Part shown: in pieces, positions 8,801-12,857 of the stretch | How the letters are laid out: each line of letters starts with the position of its first letter | Position numbering within the stretch: the stretch's first letter is position 1 | Assembly (NCBI GenBank): GCA_031261365.1 | Contig: JAISJY010000158.1 | Location: forward strand, 1-12,857 | DNA from: Caryophanales bacterium | Lineage (GTDB): Bacteria > Bacillota_I > Bacilli_A > RFN20 > JAISJY01 | Length of the DNA stretch: 12,857 bases | Reading direction: 5' to 3' | The notes under the pieces: generated by a model | The model's database searches: none | Told to the model about the DNA's origin: nothing | Seen by the model: only the letters and a program-made list of their open reading frames with translations | Translations under genes and position numbers: made by a program

Positions 8801-9000
8801 CTTCAGGCATTATTGATTTACTAATGATTTACCCTGACCATATAGATATTATTGATTATAAAACAAAAAATATTGCTGATAAAGATTATGACTTACAATT
8901 AAAAATATATAGTGATTTCATTAAAACAAAATCAACTTTACCTATTCGCCTTTATCTTTATTCTTTAATGACAGGCGAAGAAAGAGAAATAATTATTTAA
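5848..9000 (+). CDS. addA: AddA-type UvrD-family helicase with C-terminal RecB-like nuclease
   Basis: A 1050-residue superfamily 1A helicase that drives the AddAB double-strand-break resection complex. Helicase motifs appear in order: Walker A SASAGSGKT (26-34, K33), motif Ia TFTNKAS (63-69), motif II VDEFQDT (392-398), motif III GDEKQAIYRFR (418-428), motif IV region SNYRS (464-468), motif V around FFGSKGLEFKYVFVLD (741-756), and motif VI VFYVASTRAKE (817-827). A PD-(D/E)XK nuclease domain ends the protein: LGTQLHEIL (928-936, H933), GIIDLLMI (987-994, D990), IIDYKTK (1001-1007, D1003 and K1005) and Q1017. Both halves look catalytically intact, so with AddB the complex should carry two nuclease sites. 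The ATG overlaps the addB stop by one base (TAATG), with AAGAGG at 5832-5837 about ten bases upstream, implying coupled translation. Length is somewhat below Bacillus AddA (about 1,230). Confidence 0.96.
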   Translation: MEKEKIIFNEQQKLARNLTGNNILVSASAGSGKTQVLISRLIQRIDDCLENKRNPVDSLIVLTFTNKASEEMKKRLKKEINKIINNPFENEFVETGRLKHYRRYKEEVLPYIDSMQVGTFDAYSANFVRKYSNNIHSDFQILEPLIMQNIKIKTIRNILERKYHEPYSKDFEEFLSIFNEKNDLQLEKEILSLATKIESLLDKEAYLENYLDNFYSIRYINNTCEQYQEIVRKALNNIANALDTFNKREPEAYLNALKSKKFQLYKELTVTSVCNLKDYIELINKNYDSKSIEEEYREIAKQYHELIKKYMATIKEYLVIDFKKEAEHYDNSKDKIKILIEIISDYLNDLKKFKYTNQCFEFQDISLEMLSILSEREDVAKEIREQTMEIMVDEFQDTNDIQDFFLDMLKSNNIYMVGDEKQAIYRFRNADLKIFLAKQNKFETVKNENDNSKICEGFKVRLDSNYRSQENVIKTVNQIFKDHMDNYVDMVADRKRDYEPLPSSFITIIDTLELKTNGQDISKVYELSKYIKEQRENGFLKGCHYKDIAILVAKTDLFPKIQTIFAHADLPIDIQHDNKIINKVIFNIYKSIFILIDYLFENKEIDVEFKLAFLSVARSFLYEEPDINLHNYIKNNTLKEHKMFKTLYKIVNDLSKLTNVQIIERILDDFNILNLSLKYEEYQNIIIGINKLYDIAQGLTTIKAFGTSFIKNMSDLLLSDIDVTIPYINDKSIDAIKILTFFGSKGLEFKYVFVLDVEDKFFVKRNDVVQFNKAFGFMFAYPEKDNTSIFKEKRKTLNQIVYQFIEKEETIKEKLRVFYVASTRAKEKTIFWAITKIKKENSEINSFFDLLNTITFKDNLEPKYLNNSWNKNYDILYSPEAEPLPLDYNVPIKSTSDYIPNLLINESKQASKSLNKLINKTTYSNLSLGTQLHEILQFIDFNSPNYDNVPLPLKPIIKQFLTSPLLLNKATAQIIKEYPFKYDNTSGIIDLLMIYPDHIDIIDYKTKNIADKDYDLQLKIYSDFIKTKSTLPIRLYLYSLMTGEEREIII

Positions 9001-9016
9001 ATAACTTGTTAATTTT

Positions 9017-9056
9017 TCGGTTTTTGCAGATATTTCGGAATTAACGCAAAAACCGA
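9017..9056. repeat. 11-bp perfect inverted repeat downstream of addA (atypical 3' hairpin)
   Basis: TCGGTTTTTGC at 9017-9027 is the exact reverse complement of GCAAAAACCGA at 9046-9056, with an 18-bp spacer. It lies 16 bp after the addA stop, where a terminator is expected, between genes that converge (addA plus, lipoprotein minus). Neither strand has a U-tract after the stem, so it is not a classical intrinsic terminator. It could act as an RNA 3'-end stabiliser or a protein-binding palindrome. The rest of 9057-9200 is plain AT-rich DNA with an 11-bp direct repeat AAAATGATTAT at 9139-9149 and 9183-9193. I see no gene there. Confidence 0.6.
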
Positions 9057-9200
9057 CAAATAATAATATAAAGTAAAGAGTTGTTATTTTGATAAATTAT
9101 AAATTAAAATACTTCTATCTTATTCCATATTAAAAAATAAAATGATTATTTAGGTAAAGATAACTTTGGTTTATGTGATATTAAAATGATTATCTACTTA

Positions 9201-10061
9201 TTATAAATTATCAAACATGTGAATATCAATGGTTGGTTCACATATTTTTGTAATAAATGTTCCCTCAATCTTTATATCTTGGGTTTTTTGTGTATGTTTT
9301 CTTGAAGAAATATCTCCTCCAATATATCCAATCGTTTTAAAGTAAATTGTAGAAGAAGCAACCTCTGTATTTGTATAATCAACCTCAATAGTTACGCTTA
9401 CTTCTGTATGATTTGAATTTGTTTTATAGGTAACTTTGTTTTTATTAATTTTGATGTGTTCTCCTGGATTATTAATATCATTAATCATTGAATCTAAAGA
9501 ACTTTTTCCAAAAACACTATTTTTAAAGACTTGCCTAATTTCAGATAAGTAACCACCCTCATAAGAACCATTTGAATATAAGCTTTTTACTCCATTACTT
9601 ATTAGAATTTGCTCTTTTGTATTAAGTTCATCATTATAATAAGTTATTCTTTCTCCCAAATATTTAGTAGATTCATCTTCATATTTTTTATCTTTATAAT
9701 TTGTTTCAATTTCATAGTTTTCTTTGTGATAACTAGACATTTCTAACAAATTACCTTTATCAATAGTGTTTCTATTGTATCTCCGATCTCCAGCTACATT
9801 AATCCATTCACCATTATCATAAACAGGTGGTTTTTTATTATTAGAATCCTCAACACATATTGTTTCATACCCTTTAATATCTTCTCTTTCAACAAAAGCA
9901 TTATATAAAGAAACATACAACTCATACCCTTCCTCTTCTTTCAAAGAAACAGATAATTTAGGAATTGGATTTTTAATAGTTGGACCACTATCACACCCAA
10001 CTAAACCTAATGATAATCCAAGCAACAAAAACGGTAACACCAACATTTTTTTTAATTTCAT
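9201..10061 (-). CDS. Predicted membrane-anchored lipoprotein of unknown function
   Basis: A 286-residue protein I do not recognise. It starts with a textbook lipoprotein signal: positive n-region MKLKKM, hydrophobic core to residue 20, and lipobox LVGC with the lipidated Cys23 followed by Asp24. It should therefore be exported, lipidated by Lgt, cleaved by signal peptidase II and held on the outer face of the membrane. The mature part is hydrophilic, rich in Asn, Lys, Tyr and Thr, and has alternating beta-like stretches such as the segment around VSVTIEVDY (221-229). Two further cysteines, C69 and C274, could form a disulfide. No enzymatic motif or solute-binding signature was seen. The start is firmly set by AAGGAGG at 10069-10075, seven bases upstream of the ATG. 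It lies downstream of the solenoid genes on the same strand but is separated from them by a terminator, so it is probably its own transcription unit. Confidence 0.85.
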   Translation of the reverse strand: MKLKKMLVLPFLLLGLSLGLVGCDSGPTIKNPIPKLSVSLKEEEGYELYVSLYNAFVEREDIKGYETICVEDSNNKKPPVYDNGEWINVAGDRRYNRNTIDKGNLLEMSSYHKENYEIETNYKDKKYEDESTKYLGERITYYNDELNTKEQILISNGVKSLYSNGSYEGGYLSEIRQVFKNSVFGKSSLDSMINDINNPGEHIKINKNKVTYKTNSNHTEVSVTIEVDYTNTEVASSTIYFKTIGYIGGDISSRKHTQKTQDIKIEGTFITKICEPTIDIHMFDNL

Positions 10062-10082
10062 TTTCTTTCCTCCTTTTTTGAA

Positions 10083-10088
10083 ATTATA
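10083..10088 (-). promoter_or_regulatory. Candidate -10 element for the lipoprotein gene
   Basis: TATAAT on the minus strand sits between the terminator at 10091-10120 and the strong ribosome site at 10069-10075. It would start an mRNA near 10076 with a leader of about 15 bases. No good -35 is present at 16-18 bp spacing, and that region would lie within the terminator hairpin. This is a weak call. Confidence 0.3.
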
Positions 10089-10090
10089 AA

Positions 10091-10120
10091 TAAAAAAGCA
10101 TACCTTTATTTTGATATGCT
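10091..10120 (-). terminator. Intrinsic terminator on the minus strand after the solenoid operon
   Basis: Read on the minus strand, AGCATA (10120-10115) and TATGCT (10102-10097) form a 6-bp stem with a 12-base loop, followed at once by a T-rich run (10096-10091). This is a standard though short Rho-independent terminator. It would end leftward transcription of the solenoid genes about 130 bp after the second stop codon. It lies only about 30 bp ahead of the lipoprotein ATG, so it could also act as an attenuator if the lipoprotein promoter is further upstream. Confidence 0.6.
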
Positions 10121-10176
10121 CTTAATTTTTTTATTAAATTAAAACGAAGTTGACTATTAAACGATACTAAAAATGC

Positions 10177-10194
10177 ATATATATATATATATAT
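10177..10194. repeat. (AT)9 dinucleotide tract
   Basis: Nine uninterrupted AT units lie in the non-coding stretch between the solenoid genes and the lipoprotein. Such tracts are prone to slipped-strand length change. It sits about 115 bp upstream of the lipoprotein ATG and downstream of the solenoid operon. It may simply be low-complexity sequence in an AT-rich genome. Confidence 0.9.
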
Positions 10195-10251
10195 TATTCT
10201 CTATCTTTTTACTTTCTCCTTCGTAGTTACAATTTCTCATTTAATTCTGTT

Positions 10252-10812
10252 TTATTTCTTTTTCTTTTTACTATCAACTGTTTTAACTTTCTCATAATAA
10301 GCATCTTCATAAGGAGCAACCAAAGACTCATCATAAGAATAAACTTTACTATTTTCATAAGCAGAAACATCAGAGTTTTCAAAAGCCCAAACTGTTGCTT
10401 TGCCTCTAGCCTCTATCTTTGAAGTATTTTTAGATATAATCTTTGCTTTTCCAATTGCTTTAACTGTTGAATCATCAAACGCTACTACACAAGCATGTCC
10501 AGATGCTAATACTCTAGCTGTATTATATGATTTAATAGTAACATCATCAACCGCTTGAACTGTAGTATTATCATAAGCCCAAACTGTTGCTTCACCTTCA
10601 GCATTAAGTTTAACATTTCCATAGATTTCTATCCATGACTTCTCACCTACATTGACAACTCCGTCATATTTAACAGTAGCCGTAGAGAAATCTAAAACAG
10701 ACACTTTACCAGAAGATAAAACAACATCTATTTGTGAATCTTTAATTTCAACTCTTGCTCTTGGGTCTTCTACACTAACTTTTATATTTAATCGAGGATG
10801 TTTATGTTCCAT
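10252..10812 (-). CDS. Octapeptide-repeat beta-solenoid protein, short paralogue (186 residues)
   Basis: I do not recognise a named family. The protein has a cap of about 58 residues and then about 14 consecutive 8-residue units (59-170) in strict register. The pattern is roughly x-x-V/I-x-A-x-x-x, for example ATVWAYDN, TTVQAVDD, STVKAIGK, ATVWAFEN and SKVYSYDE. Alternating V-x-A with a turn-forming D/N/G end is typical of short beta-strands stacked in a solenoid. It ends in a lysine-rich tail (KKKKK at 182-186). There is no signal peptide or membrane segment, so it should be cytoplasmic. The cap resembles that of the upstream gene (H-x-x-L-x-I-x-V near the start, S-x-IE-I/V-Y at its end), so the two are paralogues. 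AGGAGAG at 10817-10823 precedes the ATG and overlaps the upstream stop; the gap is 9 bp, so they form one operon. A scaffold, binding or structural role is possible but unproven. Confidence 0.85.
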   Translation of the reverse strand: MEHKHPRLNIKVSVEDPRARVEIKDSQIDVVLSSGKVSVLDFSTATVKYDGVVNVGEKSWIEIYGNVKLNAEGEATVWAYDNTTVQAVDDVTIKSYNTARVLASGHACVVAFDDSTVKAIGKAKIISKNTSKIEARGKATVWAFENSDVSAYENSKVYSYDESLVAPYEDAYYEKVKTVDSKKKKK

Positions 10813-10821
10813 AATTCTCTC

Positions 10822-11655
10822 CTATCTCTTTATTTTTGATTTAGCTTTGTCCATTAATTTGACATCAGCATTTTGATAAACTGTTACAAAAGAGTTCTCT
10901 AAAGCTACTACTTTTGAATTATTATAAGCTTCAATAGTTGTTTTACCATAAGCATTAGCAGTAGCATTATCTTTAACTATAACTGTTGCAGTATCGTAAG
11001 CCATAATATTAGATCTATTTAATAATACTACTTTTGAATTATTATAAGCACTACCAATAGCTGTATCTAATAATTCCCCTTCAGCTGTTTCTCTTAATTC
11101 AACATTAGATTCATTACTTGCCTTAACTTTAACATTTCCTTTAGCAATTACTTTAGACCTATCAAAAGAATTAACAACAGTCTTCCCTTTGCCAGATGCT
11201 TCTACTCTACTTTCTCCATAAGATTCTACTGTCACATTACCAGAAGCCTCAACAAAAGCATAGCCATAAACTTTAATAATTGCATTTTCACTTGCAGTAA
11301 CCCGACTAGATTCCTTAGCATAAACTACAGCTTTTCCTTTAGCCTCTACCACAACATCATCATAAGACTTAATAATTGCATTTTCACTTGCTAATACTTT
11401 AACACTATCATAAGCCCAAACTATTGAATCAAGTTTAGCAACAACCTCCGCAGTTTCATATACTTCTATTCTACTTCCTTTACTTGTTTCAACTTGAAAA
11501 TCTTTATAAATAGTTAAAACAGCTCCATCATAGGCATAAATACGACCACCGCTTGGCAATTTAACCTTTAAAAAAGATTCCTTTTCCTCAACAACTACAT
11601 CATCTGACAACGATTTCACTTGAATTGTTAATTTCGAATGTTCATATAACCCCAT
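10822..11655 (-). CDS. Octapeptide-repeat beta-solenoid protein, long paralogue (277 residues)
   Basis: First gene of the two-gene solenoid operon; no named family recognised. After a cap of about 60 residues, some 26 eight-residue units run from 61 to 270, for example SRIEVYET, SIVWAYDS, AIIKSYDD, SRVTASEN, SKVIAKGN, TTIEAYNN and SKVVALEN. Register is broken only once, by a two-residue insertion at SGKGK (154-158). Positions 3 and 5 of each unit are small or beta-branched and hydrophobic, which predicts a long beta-solenoid rod. The tail is basic (KAKSKIKR). No signal peptide or membrane helix is present, so it should be cytoplasmic. The frame extends to an ATG at 11682, but the start at 11655 is preferred because AAGGAG (11663-11668) lies exactly seven bases upstream and would be inside the longer reading. 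Some repeat units are identical at DNA level, showing recent internal duplication. A hidden surface-export route cannot be excluded. Confidence 0.85.
   Translation of the reverse strand: MGLYEHSKLTIQVKSLSDDVVVEEKESFLKVKLPSGGRIYAYDGAVLTIYKDFQVETSKGSRIEVYETAEVVAKLDSIVWAYDSVKVLASENAIIKSYDDVVVEAKGKAVVYAKESSRVTASENAIIKVYGYAFVEASGNVTVESYGESRVEASGKGKTVVNSFDRSKVIAKGNVKVKASNESNVELRETAEGELLDTAIGSAYNNSKVVLLNRSNIMAYDTATVIVKDNATANAYGKTTIEAYNNSKVVALENSFVTVYQNADVKLMDKAKSKIKR
10906..11049. repeat. Identical 24-bp coding repeats 120 bp apart in the long solenoid gene
   Basis: The same 24 bp occurs at 10906-10929 and 11026-11049, encoding the unit AYNNSKVV on the minus strand both times. The 120-bp offset equals exactly five octapeptide units, so frame and register are kept. 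Identity at third codon positions points to recent duplication or conversion rather than protein-level selection alone. Confidence 0.85.
11273..11391. repeat. Identical 23-bp coding repeats 96 bp apart in the long solenoid gene
   Basis: A 23-bp sequence at 11273-11295 recurs exactly at 11369-11391 and encodes ASENAII on the minus strand. The 96-bp offset equals four octapeptide units. Together with the 24-bp pair it shows that units duplicate in blocks without breaking the frame. Confidence 0.85.
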
Positions 11656-11662
11656 AATATAT

Positions 11663-11668
11663 CTCCTT
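11663..11668 (-). promoter_or_regulatory. Shine-Dalgarno deciding the start of the long solenoid gene
   Basis: AAGGAG on the minus strand sits seven bases before the ATG at 11655-11653, an ideal spacing. It lies inside the alternative longer reading from 11682, which has no ribosome site of its own. This fixes the 277-residue protein as the likely product. Confidence 0.8.
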
Positions 11669-11692
11669 ATTATTCTTAACAAATATAAAATA

Positions 11693-11720
11693 ATTATATC
11701 ATATATAAATATAAGTTCAA
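11693..11720 (-). promoter_or_regulatory. Promoter of the solenoid operon
   Basis: On the minus strand, TTGAAC (11720-11715) and a perfect TATAAT (11698-11693) are 16 bp apart. Transcription would start near 11686, leaving about 30 bases before the ATG and including the AAGGAG ribosome site. The promoter lies next to the DnaA-box cluster, so DnaA binding or origin supercoiling could influence it; this is inference. Confidence 0.55.
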
Positions 11721-11731
11721 AAAATGTTTTT

Positions 11732-12005
11732 TCAACATTTTGTTGATTTGTGGTAATCTTTTAGGTTAATAACTCTATTTTTATATATAAATCTATACTG
11801 TTTTTCAATGTTGATAACTTTTTACTTTGTTAATAACTTTCCACAAAATAGTAACATATCAACACAGACTAATCTTATCAACAATTTTTCCACAATTTAA
11901 TTTTGTTGATAACTTATTTTTCTTAAATATGAAAAAACTTTATATTATTATATAATATAGTTTCAAAATAATTTATTTTTTTAATTGTTGATAACCTGTG
12001 GAAAA
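11732..12005. other. oriC: Probable chromosomal replication origin (oriC): DnaA-box cluster upstream of dnaA
   Basis: Within the gene-free stretch 11656-12085 there is a dense set of DnaA-box-like 9-mers. TTATCAACA, one mismatch from the usual TTATCCACA, occurs exactly four times: 11875-11883 on plus, and 11809-11817, 11904-11912 and 11986-11994 on minus. TTTTCCACA, also one mismatch, occurs at 11886-11894 (plus) and 11997-12005 (minus). Weaker sites are TTATTAACA (11828-11836, minus), CTTTCCACA (11837-11845, plus) and ATATCAACA (11856-11864, plus). TCAACA-TTT-TGTTGA at 11732-11746 is a palindrome of two half boxes. Two pairs of sites start 11 bp apart in the same orientation (11875/11886 and 11986/11997), one helical turn, suiting cooperative DnaA binding. 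The setting directly before dnaA is the classic bacterial origin position. Confidence 0.85.
11941..11985. other. Candidate DNA unwinding element within oriC
   Basis: Only two of these 45 bases are G or C. The segment lies between the DnaA-box group ending at 11912 and the box pair at 11986-12005, the arrangement expected of a DNA unwinding element. It also contains a TATAAT (11951-11956) without a good -35. A second unwinding site downstream of dnaA would lie outside the window. Confidence 0.55.
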
Positions 12006-12026
12006 GATTTTTTTAAAAAATATGTA

Positions 12027-12055
12027 TTGCAAAGCATTTATTTTGTTTGTAAAAT
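12027..12055 (+). promoter_or_regulatory. Promoter of dnaA (TTGCAA-17-TAAAAT)
   Basis: TTGCAA at 12027-12032 and TAAAAT at 12050-12055 are 17 bp apart. Transcription would begin near 12062, giving a leader of about 24 bases with the purine-rich ribosome site GGGGGAGAG (12069-12077) placed eight bases before the ATG. The DnaA-box pair at 11986-12005 lies just upstream, consistent with the DnaA autoregulation common in bacteria. Confidence 0.6.
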
Positions 12056-12085
12056 ACTACTATCTTTCGGGGGAGAGATATAAAT

Positions 12086-12853
12086 ATGATAATAAATAAA
12101 ACACAGCTAGACAGTCTTTGGAATCAGATTTTAAATAGGATTGAACTAGAAATTGATGACAAGATGACTTTTGATACTTTTTTCTCTAATTCTAAAATTG
12201 TGAACATTGAAGACAACATTTTCACGATACTAGTTTCTAAGTTTGGTAAAGCTGTAATAACTGCTAATCCTAATTACATCTCTTTAATAAACGATACTAT
12301 CAATTCAACCACTGAAACTAATTATGTCTTAAAGATAGTAGATACTTACGAAAACAATTCAAATAATCCTGTTGAATCTTCTTTCATTCCAATAGTTTCT
12401 AATTTAAGTTTAAATTATACTTTTAATAATTTTGTTGTTGGTCCTAGTAATCATGAAGCTCATTCAGCTGCTTTAGCTGTCGCTCTATCACCTGGAAAGT
12501 TTTATTCCCCTTTATTTATTTTTGGTAAATCTGGTTTAGGTAAAACTCATTTACTCCACTCTATTGGAAATTATATAAGACAAAAAAATAATAATTTACA
12601 AATATTGTTTTGTTCAGCTAATGATTTTGTCAGTGAATATTTTAGATTAGTAAAACAAGATGGTCTGGAAGCTTTAAAAGAGAAGTTTCAAAAAATAGAT
12701 GTTTTACTTTTAGATGATGTTCAATATTTAATCGGTAAAAAAAGTGTCAATGAATTATTCTTTTTAATATTTAACTTCTTTGTTAATAATAATAAACAAA
12801 TTGTTATTACAAGTGATAGACCTGCTTTAGAATTAAAAGATTTAGAAGAATGA
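12086..12853 (+). CDS. dnaA: Chromosomal replication initiator DnaA, interrupted by an in-frame TGA
   Basis: DnaA binds DnaA boxes at oriC, forms an ATP-bound filament and opens the duplex. Visible parts are domain I (about 1-75), a short linker, and the start of AAA+ domain III: YTFNNFVVGPSN (111-122), Walker A GKSGLGKTH (147-155), Walker B VLLLDDVQ (206-213) and sensor I ITSD (241-244). Reading continues in perfect agreement with the family to RPALELKDLEE and then meets TGA at codon 256. Family members continue LEERL or LEDRL, so the stop replaces a conserved arginine (equivalent to E. coli R281 in box VII, important for oligomerisation). The rest of domain III and the DNA-binding domain IV would be lost, and only four bases follow in the window (CTTG, fitting the next Leu). 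As DnaA is normally essential, a sequencing or assembly error, or a mutant copy, is more likely than a natural 255-residue DnaA. The start is supported by GGGGGAGAG at 12069-12077. Confidence 0.9.
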   Translation: MIINKTQLDSLWNQILNRIELEIDDKMTFDTFFSNSKIVNIEDNIFTILVSKFGKAVITANPNYISLINDTINSTTETNYVLKIVDTYENNSNNPVESSFIPIVSNLSLNYTFNNFVVGPSNHEAHSAALAVALSPGKFYSPLFIFGKSGLGKTHLLHSIGNYIRQKNNNLQILFCSANDFVSEYFRLVKQDGLEALKEKFQKIDVLLLDDVQYLIGKKSVNELFFLIFNFFVNNNKQIVITSDRPALELKDLEE

Positions 12854-12857
12854 CTTG

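Noticed and set aside
10216..10221. AAGGAG on the minus strand between the short solenoid gene and the lipoprotein
   Set aside because: No ATG, GTG or TTG lies at a usable distance downstream, so it is most likely a chance match.
10157..10240. Small minus-strand frame of 27 codons starting 11 bp after the short solenoid gene and running through the AT tract
   Set aside because: It has no Shine-Dalgarno, and much of the peptide is the low-complexity IYIYI translation of the AT repeat. I see no support for a real gene.
10822..11655. The 24-bp periodicity as a CRISPR or other non-coding repeat array
   Set aside because: The units are mostly diverged at DNA level, stay in one reading frame, and follow an amino-acid pattern with no unique spacers. 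This is a protein repeat.
11656..11682. Longer start for the long solenoid protein at 11682, adding nine residues (MLRIIRRYI)
   Set aside because: No ribosome site precedes it, and the perfect AAGGAG at 11663-11668 seven bases before the 11655 start would lie inside it. It would also start almost at the predicted transcription start.
12055..12064. TAG-TAG repeat on the minus strand near dnaA as a DnaA-trio element
   Set aside because: There are only two clear TAG units, it is not next to a DnaA box, and it lies between the dnaA promoter and ribosome site. Too short to support.
12851..12853. A UGA-recoding genetic code as the explanation for the dnaA stop
   Set aside because: TGG is used for Trp throughout, no other gene has an internal TGA, pgsA ends in TGA at a sensible ATGA overlap, and neither Trp nor Gly would fit the conserved Arg.

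Overview
The window reads as a very AT-rich, low-GC Gram-positive-type genome (Bacillota, or a close relative on the Bacilli/Erysipelotrichia/Mollicutes side). The signs are AddA/AddB-type recombination genes, a pgsA-CinA-type gene pair, strong AGGAGG-like ribosome sites, a typical bacterial lipoprotein signal, and dnaA preceded by a cluster of DnaA boxes. TGG is the only Trp codon seen and TGA ends pgsA, so there is no support for a Mollicutes-type UGA=Trp code. The species cannot be named from sequence alone. The right end of the window contains the probable replication origin.

Layout. 1-3505 (minus strand) is a compact operon: a two-receiver hybrid histidine kinase, then pgsA (phosphatidylglycerophosphate synthase), then a stand-alone CinA C-terminal/PncC-type amidase cut by the window edge. 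3506-3631 is a divergent control region. 3632-9000 (plus) holds addB and addA, overlapping by one base, which encode the double-strand-break resection helicase-nuclease. 9001-9200 is non-coding and has a strong inverted repeat. 9201-10061 (minus) is an unrecognised lipoprotein. 10062-10251 is non-coding, with a terminator and an (AT)9 tract. 10252-11655 (minus) holds two adjacent paralogous genes made almost wholly of 8-residue repeats predicted to fold as beta-solenoids. 11656-12085 is a gene-free stretch with a leftward promoter, many DnaA boxes, an extremely AT-rich segment and the dnaA promoter. 12086 onward is dnaA, which meets an in-frame TGA at codon 256, at a normally conserved arginine, four bases before the window ends.

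How the genes fit together. With the origin at about 11.7-12.0 kb, dnaA (rightward) and all minus-strand genes to its left run with the replication forks, while addBA runs head-on to the leftward fork. The kinase may link membrane or redox sensing to the phospholipid gene it precedes, but it has no output domain and no partner regulator in the window. The least explained part is the solenoid pair between the lipoprotein and the origin. Both proteins lack signal peptides, share an N-terminal cap and end in lysine-rich tails. They are the best candidate here for something undescribed.
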